From contig NC_039359.1 of the NCBI RefSeq assembly GCF_003573695.1, positions 133,511,939 to 133,575,938 of the forward strand: a stretch of DNA of 64,000 nucleotides. The letters run 5' to 3'. Positions 23,874 through 35,452 of this stretch are shown in pieces. Under the pieces are notes generated by a model, which was not told the DNA's origin, ran no database searches, and saw nothing but the letters and a program-made list of their open reading frames with translations. Both the position numbers and the translations under genes were made by a program. This DNA is from Papaver somniferum. Lineage: Eukaryota; Streptophyta; Magnoliopsida; Ranunculales; Papaveraceae. Each line of letters begins with the position of its first letter. Position 1 is the stretch's first letter.

Positions 23874-25577
23874 TGATGTGTTTTTTTAATTGAGTTGTAG
23901 TAAGATGATTCGTTCACTCAGGTTTGTTGAGAATTTGTTTTAAGACTTAATAAAGAAAATAAGGAAAAATATATATACAAAATTTGTCACAGGATGAAGA
24001 GAGACCGGGACTAGGGATTCCACTACTTTTCATATTGTTGTTGTTCAATCATTACTTCTAGACAATATAGCTCAAACAAAAGAAGTTGTGACTCTAGTTA
24101 TTTTCCAAAAATAGATTTCGTAAAATATTATTTGTAAGTTAAAAGCATGACGCATCTGAAGTAATTAAAACTAAGCATGCGGCATCTAACAAAATAACAA
24201 GTAATTAATAGAAATCATAAAGCAATTAAATCTATGCAAAAAGTCAATAAAAGAATTAATTCATTTACCACAATCATGAAAAGTTGCTTCCTCCGTTGTC
24301 CCGGTGGTGGGGTTTAGCTTCTCATGGTGAAAACACTCTCAAAGGAATTTTTCATTTCTCAAAAAGGTGCTTACAAGGATGAAAAGGGAGGAACAACAAT
24401 TAAAACTGGGTTTGTAACAATTATATTTGTTCCAAACCAGAACGACCCACAGTATGGGTCTCTGATACTGTTGCTCTAAGACCCTCGTTTCTGTGTCGCA
24501 AAATCTGTAGCAAATAAGTATGCCTTGTTGTGTCGCATTCACTGTAACATAAACGACTGTTCTCCGTGGGTCTTATGTTCTTCGTCTTCTAGGGTTTCTG
24601 CAACAGCAGAAAAAACTCTGCAACTTGATCAAACTCCTCTATTTTCTTCCCCTCACTCTCCATCCCTCTCTCTCTGACATCCCATCATCTTATTTATACT
24701 CGACAGCCTCCAAATCTCCTTGTTTAATGCAGAATATTCTCTCTTTAATTCGTTATTCTCCACTGTCATCACACGAAGAAAACTTCCCTTTTTCTTCTCT
24801 GTTTTTGATTCTCACGCATCTTTTGCAGCTCAGCACACTCCATGTTATTGAAAACATGTCTCAGAAGAGGTGGAACACGCTGTAAACACGCCAGATAGAG
24901 TTAACTCTCCAGTATTTTTATCCGTGAATACTCTCTCCCTGTTTTGGATTAAACTCCAATCATCTAGCCATATCTGGTCGATTCTAAGGACCTTACCAGT
25001 CCTGTTTAACTCCATAAAGACCAATCCAACTAAATCCAACGATTAAATCTCATCAGAAGCTCTCCAAACGAAATCCAGAAAATCCCGTGTAATATTTTTC
25101 CCGTGAACCTCTGTTTCCTTCCAATGGACATTACAACCAATTTTAATCGATTCCAAACTCGTTACCAGGCCTGTTAAGCTCAATCAACTCTTCCCGTGCA
25201 AATTCATCCATTGAGTCTCACTGCAGCTCCTCCAATCTGAAGCAGAATATGTTGTAGGTGAGAAATTAGTTTCCCGCCAAAACAAAAATTCAAATTGTAG
25301 AAGATGAGTGCCCCTTATCCAGTCCAGGGGTGTGATTAGCAGCTGCCTAGAAATGAGCTGCCCCTTAGTAATTAGGTTATCCCTTATCCAAAGTGAGGGT
25401 CCGTATATCAAATGTCGTCCGGGGGTGCACCGAGCAACTTTTCGATCCGAATTTTCCAACAATATTTATTTCCAAAAAAAATACCTACAAACACACAAAA
25501 GACCATAATAAGGACAAAAACAAGCACTAACAATACGAAACATTAAGGACAAATTAGACACATAAATGCGTCTATCA
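23874..25577 (-). repeat. G1 3' LTR
   Basis: 1704 bp. Near-identical to 28859-30564 with scattered substitutions. A minus-strand TATAAATAAG box lies at 24689-24698. Confidence 0.9.
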
Positions 25578-25590
25578 AATACCCCCAAAC
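25578..25590 (-). promoter_or_regulatory. G1 polypurine tract
   Basis: On the minus strand GTTTGGGGGTATT directly precedes the 3' LTR, identical to the tract of G2 at 40531-40543. Confidence 0.8.
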
Positions 25591-26453
25591 TTATTATTTG
25601 CTAGTCTTCGAGCAAAACTAATTAAAAAAAAAAACGAGTTAATCTCGGGAGGGTTCACCAGAGGTGTACCCACAAAACCATTACTCCTACTTAGTCACAA
25701 GTATCCAAGGAGCTATGAGGACATACATTTCTCAACCTATCTCCAAGTAACTAGAATGCTAGAGAAATTAAAGGTGCCAGCTCTAAAGCTGACTAAAGAA
25801 AAGGGGAGACACATCCGCAACACTGCTAGATAAAGAGATATCCGCTATACAGCTAGATAAACATTGTAAGATGCGTCCGCTGATTTACATCTAGATAAGA
25901 TTAGGAGAGAGATAAAGATGAGAGGGACATCTGCTACACAACTGGACTAATTACGTGTGATGAGTTAAACCAGTGCTAGAAAGATCTTGTGACAGATTGA
26001 AAGCGGACTAACAAAGCAACCAAATGTATCTTTCTTCGACTCTCTCATAGTGCTCAGTAGAAACAACGTCTTCTTCGGTCTTCAACTGTTGATGATAAAC
26101 TATCGAACCTCATAGAACCTTGACAATTAACTCTTCTCTTCGATTTCTTTCTTGACTTATAAATTTCTACTTTCCTTTGGCCTTATTGAACAAAACGTAA
26201 CGATGATTTTTTTTCAGTTTTTTCATTTCATTTCATTTTTTTTTTATTTTTTTTTCAACACAAAAATAACAAGACAAAAATTTAAACGGACATGATAGAA
26301 GAACTTTAGAACTTGGATCTTCGCAACTTGTGATGTCTTGGTATCATGAACTTCAACAACTTATATCATTTCCTCTTATAACTTTTTGTAACTAAGTCTT
26401 CAACTTTGATTTTTTTTTTTTGAAATATTCTTTTTTATTGTTGCTTCTAAACC
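25591..26453 (-). other. G1 non-coding region 3' of its ORF
   Basis: About 860 bp without a frame. The part next to the polypurine tract matches the corresponding part of G2 (minus strand tttgtgggtacacc and accctcc words as at 40390-40415). Four diverged copies of a tccgcNacactgctagataa-like unit lie at about 25810-25950, and a T-run with an A/T-rich tract at 26205-26270. Confidence 0.6.
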
Positions 26454-27800
26454 TTAAACGTCTTCAACTTTCTTCATAAATTTTGATGTCGCTCTGCTTG
26501 TTGATGATGATAAGTTTCTACTAAGAGAGAGTCGTAATCCAGTAACTAAGACTACATTGTGAGGTTGCTTTGTCTTTCTGGCATTTCCTGACCTACTTGT
26601 TGAGGCATAAATTTCAAGTCCTACACGAGGGAACTTTCTAAGAGTTAAAGCACATGGAGAATGATAATCACCCCCAAACTTAGAGTTTTCTGTGTCTCTA
26701 GAAATACTAGTCACAACTTCCCTAATTTCTAGGTCATCAGATTCCTGGAAATGGTCAATTGATTCTTCTAAGTTGGGTTCATCCTCACTCATTTCTACGA
26801 GTTTATCATCTTCTAAGACTAGTGTTTCTAAATCACTAGATTCTAAAATAGTATTCTCAGGGTAAACTCTTTCCTCTAAACCATCATCACAATCATATAA
26901 AGGATTATCAGCGGAATTTTCTAGTAAAGGCTCATTAACTAAGGTGTTAATCATAATAAGTTCCTCTGGTTCACTGATAGGCACATCAAATAATGGATTA
27001 TCCAACACACAGCAGGCTAAAGGATCATGTACTGCATCGTCTAAAATTGTGGTATCTCTAGTCAAATCCTCATCCTTTTGAATAGGTAAATAATTATTAA
27101 AATTATTTAGATTTGAACTAGAAACAACACTATCATTATAAAGCTCAATTGGAGTAACAAATTCCTGATCACTATGCCTACATATTTCATGTTCTTCATC
27201 AATACTGTCCTCATCATAGTCATCATTATTATAACATGAAAATGATCGAACCTCATCTAAACAAGTTGTGTCACCAATTCTAAACTCTTCATCTTTATTA
27301 TTATAAAAATCATCCTCATTTTCACGGCTGAGATAGGAAAGAATATATTGGCAGTCACGAGTAATTCGAGCAGTTCTTTCTTCCGTCTCTAATTTATGCA
27401 TACGTGTTAACTCAGTTAACTTACATGTTGACTCAGTTAACTTACATGTTGACTCAGCTAACTTCCTGAGGTTATCTTCTAAAGAAGGTTCACTCACCGT
27501 TAAAGTTCTTTCTTCCATAACTAAGTCATATGTGTCCGCTAACTTATGTGTCGACTCAAGTAACTTACGCGTTGACTCAAGTATCTTACGTGCTTCATCT
27601 AGAGGAGAGGAATTATAAGAATCTTGCTCGCATGACTGGTATGCATGTGGATAGTAATTTGGCTCACCATGGTATGACCCATATCCTTCAAAAGGATGGC
27701 GTTCCCAACCACTATTCACACTCTGGTCATAATAGGAATAATGTTCATACTGCTCAGTCGGATACTCATTGTATTGGCTATTATAATACCAGTTCGACAT
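26454..27800 (-). CDS. G1 ORF, 448 codons, acidic coiled-coil protein of unknown function
   Basis: Uninterrupted frame, ATG at 27800, the only gene of G1. I recognise no enzyme domain. Four parts are visible: a Tyr-rich head (residues 1-60, more than ten Tyr); a helical repeat region (about 67-147) with ESTRKL, ESTHKL, ESTCKL and TELTRMHKL units at mostly seven-residue spacing, consistent with a coiled coil; a long acidic middle (about 160-370) including paired DNPLFD/DNPLYD words; and a basic Ser/Arg-rich C-terminus (385-448). There is no zinc knuckle, DSG/DTG or YXDD motif. Its place after the leader is the position of gag or a pre-gag ORF in autonomous relatives. It has no stop codon although other long frames in this window are broken. 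It could be a structural or RNA-binding protein; that is a guess. Confidence 0.75.
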   Translation of the reverse strand: MSNWYYNSQYNEYPTEQYEHYSYYDQSVNSGWERHPFEGYGSYHGEPNYYPHAYQSCEQDSYNSSPLDEARKILESTRKLLESTHKLADTYDLVMEERTLTVSEPSLEDNLRKLAESTCKLTESTCKLTELTRMHKLETEERTARITRDCQYILSYLSRENEDDFYNNKDEEFRIGDTTCLDEVRSFSCYNNDDYDEDSIDEEHEICRHSDQEFVTPIELYNDSVVSSSNLNNFNNYLPIQKDEDLTRDTTILDDAVHDPLACCVLDNPLFDVPISEPEELIMINTLVNEPLLENSADNPLYDCDDGLEERVYPENTILESSDLETLVLEDDKLVEMSEDEPNLEESIDHFQESDDLEIREVVTSISRDTENSKFGGDYHSPCALTLRKFPRVGLEIYASTSRSGNARKTKQPHNVVLVTGLRLSLSRNLSSSTSRATSKFMKKVEDV

Positions 27801-28836
27801 CCTAACTGCAAGGGAATTCTAAACAAACACAAAGAAGACTGACTCGACCACAACAAGCCTAATTTATCTAGCAAACAAAAAGAATGATGGCTCCACTTAG
27901 ATTGTTTCTAGACCAGCTTCTAATCCTTCGAAAGGGAATTCGTTACAATTTAAGAAAACCCCTCTGGAATCAATCCGAGTCAAAGTAAGTTGAATATAGG
28001 CGAGGGAAGCTGCGTAGAGCTTTCATACCCAAGGCCTCACTGCATTACAAGGCGGCGCAGTCACGCATTCAACTCACAGAAACCATCATGAACTTCGAAG
28101 AATGCTTAAAAGAATAACCAATATTTTTCGAATGACTTTCCTATTCAGCTCGTTACCCTATCGGTCTCTAACTAGTCCAAATTTTAAGGCTTAGGTTCGC
28201 GTAGGTTACGTGTTCCTAAGGCGGGCAAGAAGGAAACGGTGATGAAATCCGAGTCCTTATCTTGATTTGGCCAGGCCTTGCCCTTTACTAGAAAATTAAA
28301 TCCGATTTCAGGTCCTCAACATATAAGCATACAAAATCATCCAGTAAACCCGCTAACAGGGGATTCGCGGGTGTTTAGAATTCTTATCTCCCGTTCCACA
28401 CGGGGGATGAATCGTTGAAGTCGACTCGGGGCACGACTCCTATGTCATGTACGAACCCGAGGGGCCGAGGCGGTATCGTAATCGACGTCCTTCTCTGCAA
28501 ACAGTTTATTTAAAAGTACCCTTCCGTAGGGTTTTAAAAAAATAAATAAATAAAAATGTCCAATGTCAAAAAAAATGTCCAAAAAAAAAATTTTACAAAA
28601 AAAAAAAAAAAAAAACTTAATTACAGTTTCTAAAAACTAAAATAAAAATTATCTACAAAATCTTTTTTCTTCACTCCTTTTGGATTTCTCTTTTCTTTCC
28701 TTTTTGGGCTTCGCCTTTCTTTTCAGCACTTCTCTTTTTCTTTATCTTAGCTCCAAATCTGAAAGCAAACAAAAGTACCAAAACGCGTAAAAAAGAACAA
28801 ATAAAATTAAACCTAAAAACAAATCTATAAACAAAT
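27801..28836 (-). other. G1 leader (untranslated, primer site to ORF)
   Basis: About 1 kb. It is homologous, in the same order, to the G2 leader at 32729-33720: the block with the cctacggaagggt word, the ataggagtcgtg hairpin, the cccgt...acggg hairpin (28390-28404), and the block with gcgccgccttgta near 28048-28062. It contains a homopolymer A-run at about 28590-28615. Confidence 0.7.
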
Positions 28837-28853
28837 CCGCGTCGGCGGCGCCA
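28837..28853 (-). promoter_or_regulatory. G1 primer binding site
   Basis: On the minus strand TGGCGCCGCCGACGCGG, five bases after the 5' LTR. The TGGCGCCG start is the usual primer site of Athila/Tat-type elements, commonly assigned to tRNA-Asp. Confidence 0.75.
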
Positions 28854-28858
28854 AAAAT

Positions 28859-30564
28859 TGATGTGTTTTTTTTAATGAGTTATAGTAAGATGATTCATGC
28901 ACTCAGATTTGTTGAGAATTTGTTCTAAGACTTAATAAAGAAAATAAGGAAAAATATATATACAAAATTTGTCACAGGATGAAGAGAGACCGAGACTCGG
29001 GATTCCACTACTTTTCATATTGTTGTGGTCCAGTCATTACTTCTAGACAATACAGCTCAAACAAAAGAAGTTGTGACTCTAGTTCTTTGCCAAAAATAGA
29101 TTTCGTAAAATATTATTTGTAAGTTAAAAGCATGACGCATCTGAAGTAATTAAAACTAAGCATGCGGCATCTAACAAAATAACAAGTAATTAATAGAAAT
29201 CATAAAGAAATTAAATCTATGCAAAAAGTCAATAAAAGAATCAATTCATTTACCACAATCATGAAAAGTTGCTTCCTCCGTTGTCCCAGTGGTGGGGTTT
29301 AGCTTCTCATGGTGAAAACACACTCAAAGAAATTTTTCATTGCTCAAAAAGGTGCTTACAAGGATGAAAAGGGAGGAACAACAATTAAAACCGGGTTTGT
29401 AACAATTATATTTGTTACAAACCAGAACGACCCACAGTATGTGCCTCTGATACTATTGCTCTAAGACCCTCGTTTCTGTGTCGCAATATCTGTAGAAAAT
29501 AAGTATGCCTTGTTGTGTCGCATTCACTGTAACATAAACGACTGCTCTCCGTGGGTCTTATGTTGTTCGTCTTCTAGTGTTTCTGCAGCAGCAGAAACAA
29601 CACTGCAACTTGATCAAACTCCTCTATTTTCTTCCCCTCACTCTCCATCCATCTCTCTCTCTGACATCCCATCATCTTATTTATACTCGACAGCCTCCAA
29701 ATCTCCTTGTTTAATGCAGAATATTCTCTCTTTAATTCATTATTCTCCACTGTTATCACACGAAGAAAACTTCCCTTTTTCTTCTCTGTTTTTGATTCTC
29801 ACGCATCTTTTGCAGCTCAGCACACTCCATGTTATTGAAAACATGTCTCAGAAGAGGTGGGACACGCTGTAAACACGCCATATAGAGTTAACTCTCGAGT
29901 ATTTTTATCCGTGAATACTCTCTCCCTGTTTTGGATTAAACTCCAATCATCTATCCATATCTGGTCGATTCTAAGGACCTTACCAGTCCTGTTTAACTCC
30001 ATAAATCCCAATCCAACTAAATTCAACGATTAAATCTCACCAGAAGCTCTCCAAACGAAATCCAGAAAATCTCGTGTAATATTTTTCCCGTGAACCTTTG
30101 TTTCCTTCCAACGGATATTACAACCAATTTTAATCGATTCCAAACTCGTTACCAGGCCTGTTAAGCTCAATCAACTCTTCCCGTGCAAATTCAACCATTG
30201 AGTCTCACTGCAGCTCCTCCAAATCCGAAGCATAATATGTTGCAGGTGAGAAATCAGTTTCCCGCCAAAACAAAAATTCAAATTGTAGAAGATGAGTCCC
30301 CCTTATCCAGTCCGGGGGTGCGATTAGCAGCTGCCTAGAAATGGGGTGCCCCTTATTAATTAGGTTACCCCTTATCCAAAGTGAGGGTCCGTATAGAAAA
30401 TGTCCTCTGGGGGTGCACCGAGCAACTTTTCGAGCCGAATTTTCAACAATATTTATTTCCAAAAAAAAAACCTACAAACACACAAAAGACCATAATAAGG
30501 ACAAAAACGAGCACTAACAATACGAAACATTAAGGACAAATTAGACACATAAATGCATTTATCA
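28859..30564 (-). repeat. G1 5' LTR
   Basis: 1706 bp, partner of 23874-25577. TATA box TATAAATAAG on the minus strand at 29676-29685. The 120-codon plus-strand frame at 29510-29872 is an LTR shadow. Confidence 0.9.
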
Positions 30565-30569
30565 GCTTC

Positions 30570-31171
30570 CTCAACCTTTCAAAAAATTGAGCACCAAGGT
30601 GAGCATGCACATTCTAACACAACTAGGTTGTGTTGAGTTGAACCTTGTCTTGTTCGTCACGAGTGGCTAAGACAAAATCATCATTCTTGACCTCTTGCTT
30701 GGTTTTTTTCTCTTGTTCCATCTCTTGTTTTTCTTCTTTGACTTGTGATGAAGAGTGTCATTATCACAACGTTTACTAGTACAAGAGATTTCAGACATGA
30801 TATCTTTCTTTAGTCTTTCAAGAAAACTCTTATAATTATTGTCACCAACAATTAACAGCTGAGAGTCATTCTTGTGACTAAATTTTGGCCTCTTCTTGGC
30901 TATAGATTACTTTGGGACCCACTTAGAGTTAGGTTTCGCAGGAGCATCTTTCTCCTTCATACCATTAGGGTCATTGTACTTTTGAATATTTTGTGAAACA
31001 CCTTTTCTCCAATTTGGAACATCAGATCTTGTCTTTGCATTTACAAAGTTATCTCTCTTTCTATATTCGGGTCTTTTATGAGATGACCTTGTCGAGCGAT
31101 ATGCAAAATTTGAACTATCATTATAATAATTCTTTTGCCTAAACTTAGGACAATAACGATCTGAGTTCTTA
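30570..31171 (-). pseudogene. Element A gag C-terminal part, first copy, between G1 and G2
   Basis: Resumes element A after the G1 target duplication. It aligns with 48190-48795 of the second copy. The minus strand encodes, in pieces, the basic tail after the zinc knuckle: a KRPEYRKRDNFVN block, VPNWRK, a PNSKWVPK block ended by a stop, and a Lys/Arg-rich end. It is interrupted at 31171 by G2; the rest of the gag frame follows at 42081. Confidence 0.75.
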
Positions 31172-32705
31172 TGAAATCTAATATTGTGTCTAATTTGTCC
31201 TCAATGTCCGTATTGTTGGGACTCTATTTTTGTACTAATATTGTGTTTTTATGTATTTTTAGGAAATAAACATTTTTGGAAAATTCGGCTCGAAAAGTTT
31301 ATTTTTGCACCCGGAGGACAAGTGTTATTCGGACTCTCGCTTTTGGATAAGGGGTAAACTAATTACTAAGGGGCACCCCCAGGTCACCCCCAAGGAAGCT
31401 TCTATTCGCACCCCTACTCTGGATAGGGGGCTACCAGTTGCTTCCCCATTTGAAACGATTTTGACGGGAAATTTCTAAACAGTTCTGGCAGAATTTCGAT
31501 CGTCAAAATGAAGGGGTTATGAGTCGATTCAATGGATGAAATTTGGTATAGAGATGTGATATAGGTTAAGGAACATAGTATGGGTGACATGTTCGATCGG
31601 AATTGGCTGGAAAACGCGTGATGATTCACACACCCAAAATAGAGCACGTGTACTGTAACACGATCAAAAATTGAAGTTCTTGTGTGCATGGAGGAGTTCT
31701 AATAGCGTTGGAAGAGTGCTGAGACGTGGAGAAGGCTAACTAGAGCGTGCAGGATCAAATCTAACGCCTGCATGGGCTTAAAAATGGAAATTATCGTTAT
31801 TATGGGCAGCAAGGAATATTCGGATTAAATGGAGAATATACGCAATAAATGAGGGGATTTTTGGTCCTGAAACACTATAAATACAAGGCAAAACAGTTTG
31901 GGAAAGGTTAGCACGGGATTGGGAGAGATTTATAGCCGAGAGAATCACTAGAAGAGTCGACAGAGAAAAAGTTATGCTGATGTCAAAGGAAGAACACGAA
32001 GAACATTGTACAGTCCAGGAAAGTCGTTGATTAGTGTCGCATATTTGCGACAATTCTCAGTTCCTTTCTCGCGACGAGCTTCCAACACTTCTGAAGTGCC
32101 GTTCTTCCCTACGCTTCCTGTGTGTCGCAAAGGACAGTCTTAAAACGATTTCTTTTTATTTCATCATTTGTACTCAACTTTTGAGCATTAATAAAATCTT
32201 TTGAGTATTTTTCCAACATGATGAGAGGCTAAATTCTTGGTGATTGAGGCAATGGAGGATCTATTCACTCATGTTTGATTGGTAATATTTTTATTTATAA
32301 TTTCTTTAATTATTTACTTTATTTAATTCACTTGGATAAATATAAAAAAAAGGATAAAATGGTTTTCTTAATTAGTTGTGAATCAGTTTGATGTTTTATG
32401 TTTAGAATAATTCTTTGATAAATCATGCTTAAGGATTACAACTTAATATTTGGACACCTTTTAAATTAAAAAGTGATTTAATAAGAAAAAGAGCTTAATA
32501 ATAATTTCTGAAATATTATTTATAACCAATCAACTTGAAGTAATAGTGAATCCTGAGCCTTAATCTTTCTAAAATCTTGACATTACTATTAATTTCCTTC
32601 ATTTATTTATTTGTTTAAATCTTAAAAAAAAAAAGAGTTACCTTCACAAGTTCGAAAAGAACCCAGTTTTCACCACTATCTACAATAACATTTGAAAATA
32701 CATCA
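31172..32705 (+). repeat. G2 5' LTR
   Basis: About 1534 bp, ending aaatacatca. The exact left border is uncertain by a few bases because its first bases differ from the other LTR. The TATA box TATAAATAC is at 31876-31884. Confidence 0.85.
31876..31884 (+). promoter_or_regulatory. G2 LTR TATA box
   Basis: CACTATAAATACAAGG context; conserved in the 3' LTR at 41249-41257. Confidence 0.55.
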
Positions 32706-32711
32706 AATTTT

Positions 32712-32728
32712 TGGCGCCGCCGACACGG
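32712..32728 (+). promoter_or_regulatory. G2 primer binding site
   Basis: TGGCGCCGCCGACACGG, six bases after the LTR, differing from the G1 site by one base. Confidence 0.8.
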
Positions 32729-33726
32729 ACCTGTGCTTAGGTAGATTTTTTTTTTTGGGTTTATTATTTTTTTTTCCTTTTTACGTTTCTTTTTGTCTTT
32801 GATTTGCAGGTTCGAAGTGGAGTACTAAGGACCTTGGAAGGAAAAGCTTAAAGCGAAAGGAGCGAAAGAGGAATTTTTTTTTGTTTTATATATAGAAAAG
32901 AGAGATTTTTATATATTTTTTTAGGTTATTTTTTCTTTTTCTTTTGCACTTTACTTTATTTAGACTTTGGACTGGACTCTTGGACTTTATTATTATTATT
33001 ATTTTATTTTTTTTAAAAACCCTACGGAAGGGTAGTTAAATACAAACTGTGTGCAGGGAAGGACGGTGATTACAATATCACCTCCGCCCCTCGGGTTCGC
33101 ACACGACATAGGAGTCGTGGCCCGACTCGACGACAACGGTTCATCCCCCGTCTGGTACGGGAGGTAAGTCCAATCGAAACACTCGCGAATCTCCTGTAAG
33201 CGAGTTACTGTATTCCTTAAGGTGATCATTGATTGAGGACGAATTTGGACATTATTTATTTTCCTAGTAAAGGGCAAGGCCTGGCCTAAACAAGATAAGG
33301 GTCAGATTTCATCACCGCTCCCTTCTTGCCCGCTTTAGGAGAAAAAAACCTAACGCGAACCCAATATTTAAGATCTGATTATAAAGAGACCTATAGGGTA
33401 TCGAGCTTGTTAGGAAAAAAATTCGAAGGATATTGGTTATTCTTTTAGCATACTTCGAAGTTCATGACGGTTTCTGTGAGTTGAATGCGTGACTGCGCCG
33501 CCTTGTACTGCGGTGAGGCCTTGGGTATCAAAGCTCCACTAAGCTTCCCTCGCCTCGATTCAACTTACTTTGACTCGGATTGATTCCAGAGGGGTTTGCT
33601 TAAATTTTAATGAATTCCCTTTAGATATATAGAAGCTAGTCTAGAAACAATCTAAGTGAGCCATCATGCTTGTTGTTTGCTAGAAATCTCTAGGTTTGTT
33701 GTGGTAAAGTCGAGTCAACCTGCTGT
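32729..33726 (+). other. G2 leader with conserved hairpins
   Basis: About 1 kb untranslated. Two short inverted repeats are shared with G1: cacgac-ataggа-type loop-gtcgtg at about 33102-33119 and cccgt-5 nt-acggg at 33147-33161. A perfect splice-donor word aggtaagt lies at 33162-33169 but is not kept in G1. The block at 33486-33595 (gcgccgccttgta onward) is also conserved in G1. This region would include any RNA packaging signal. Confidence 0.6.
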
Positions 33727-35326
33727 GTGATTGCTAGAACCTTCCTGTTAGGATTTTTATTTCTTTTTGATTTTTTTAGTGTACCCGATTTTGTTAATAG
33801 GGCTTGGAAAATAGATACTCTAGGTCGTCTGATTAGTGATAAACCTAGTAGTTCTTCTTGTGGAGGCGGGGAGCTCGAAGACTCTTCTTTAGAGAGCCCC
33901 GTTTTTGGAAATTTCAGTTTTGAGAATCTGCGTCTTTGTGAAGAAATTTCTCCTAGTCCTTTGGTAGTGCCAGAAATGGCAACTTTAAAAGCTTTATTGA
34001 ACCCAACTAGGACCTCTCGTCCGTCTTGTATCAAGTTAGCTGAAACCGAGGAAAATTATGAACTCAAACCTGGGACTTTACATATGCTCCCAAACTTTTT
34101 AGGAAAAGAGAATGAGAACCCCTATTTTCATGTTAGGGAATTTGAGGAAGTATGTAGTACTCTGAAAATTAAAAACCTTAGTGATGATGCATTGAAACTT
34201 AGGTTATTCCCCTTTTCCTTAAAAGATAAAGCCAAATCTTGGCTGTATAGTTTGGATCTGAGTCAATTGAAACCTATGAACAACTTACATGTGCCTTTAT
34301 ACATAAGTTTTTCCAAGGCACAAAACATCGTTTATTAGGACACAAATTTGTACTTTTGCTCAACAAGAGGGAGAATCTTTATATAGGTATTTAGAAAGGT
34401 TCAATGACTTAATTTCTCAATGTCCTCATCATGGTTTAGAGAAGGTTAGGTTAGTTCAGATCCTCTACGAGGGTTTAGACTATTCAAAAACGACCATGGT
34501 TGAGTCCTTATGCACAGGTGGGTTTGAGAATAAAACTGTTGATGAGGCGATGACATTTTTGAATGAAATCGCCAATAAGACCCAACAATGGGAAAATATT
34601 AGGGAACCCCAGAAAACAATTCTTCTAAGTAGAGGAAATGTCAATAGGGCAGAAGGATCCTATGAGTCAGATGCTAAAATAGCAGCCATAGCCAAAAGGT
34701 TAGAAGCGTTGGAATTAGGTCATTCTAGTGGTACTAGTGGTAGAATAGAGCCTTTTTGGGAAGACCATAATGTTGAAGAGCAAGCCAATGCTCTTTATAA
34801 CAACACTAGATTCGATAACCGTCAGAAGTTTGACCCTTATTCAGAAACCTATAACCCTGACCGGAGAAACCATCTCAACCTTTATTGGTCTAAGGGCCAG
34901 AATCAAGGTCAGTCTAGTAACTCTCAATCTCCCCCAAGTTTTGTCTATCCTAAGAATCCTTCAGCCCTGGCACAGTTTCAGAACCCTTCGGATAAGAAGA
35001 TTATGAGTTTAGAAGAGTCTCTTGCTTTGTTAACTCGTAATACTATGCAGTTTCAGCAATCTGTTGCTCAAGGTATAGAAGAAAATAAGAGAATAGGTCA
35101 GGCTAACTCTCAGGATATTTCCGAGTTGAAAACCCAGGTTAGTCATATAAATGAGTCTTTGAGGGAAAAAGGTAAGTTTCCTAGTCAAACTCAACCCAAT
35201 CCTAAAGCAGAGAAATCGTACAATCATGTGAACTTTATTACAACCCTTGGGAGTGGAAAGAAAGTTGAAAATAAGGTTGTCATGCCTGATAGTGAACATG
35301 TTGTAGTTCACCCTTGTGAGCCATAA
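33727..35326 (+). pseudogene. G2 gag, frameshifted
   Basis: The frame from 33727 (a more likely true start may be the ATG at 33976, MATLKALLNPTR) carries the gag core, with LPNFLGKENENPYFHVREFE and ALKLRLFPFSLKDKAKSWL, and closes at 34338. The next frame, starting before 34496, continues the same protein (TFAQQEGESLYRYLERFNDL is readable across the break), so one or two small indels lie between about 34290 and 34330. The second segment is Gln/Asn/Pro-rich with a coiled C-terminal part and ends at a TAA (35324-35326). The same frame resumes after it toward the protease. No zinc knuckle is visible. Gag would form the particle that packages the element RNA. Confidence 0.82.
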
Positions 35327-35452
35327 AATGAGGAGACTAATAGAGTATGCAAAGAGACCATTGAGGGTCCTGATGAGCCCGGCTTTGTTCCCAGAGCCCC
35401 GTTCCCCCAGCTGCTAGTTCCGACTAAGAGGGAGTCCAACTTTAATGATATA

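Larger units (their letters stand above)
23874..30564 (-). mobile_element. G1: non-autonomous Athila-related LTR element with its own ORF
   Basis: 6.69 kb, minus strand. LTRs 23874-25577 and 28859-30564 (1704 and 1706 bp), TG...CA ends, exact target duplication gcttc (23869-23873 and 30565-30569). Primer site TGGCGCCGCCGACGCGG inside the right LTR, polypurine tract inside the left LTR. Leader, primer site, polypurine tract, LTR start (TGATAGACGCATTT) and the inner LTR block around AAAATTCGGCTCGAAAAG match G2, so the two belong to one broad family. Between them G1 holds no gag, protease, RT or integrase, only a 448-codon ORF. Confidence 0.9.

Noticed and set aside
29510..29872. 120-codon plus-strand frame, with a relative at 24625-24885
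   Set aside because: Lies in both LTRs of G1 on the antisense strand and shows no family; it persists because the LTRs are copies of each other.
31172..31190. Target duplication for G2
   Set aside because: The left LTR border is altered and the flanks (tctta, gacaa) do not match, so no duplication is claimed.
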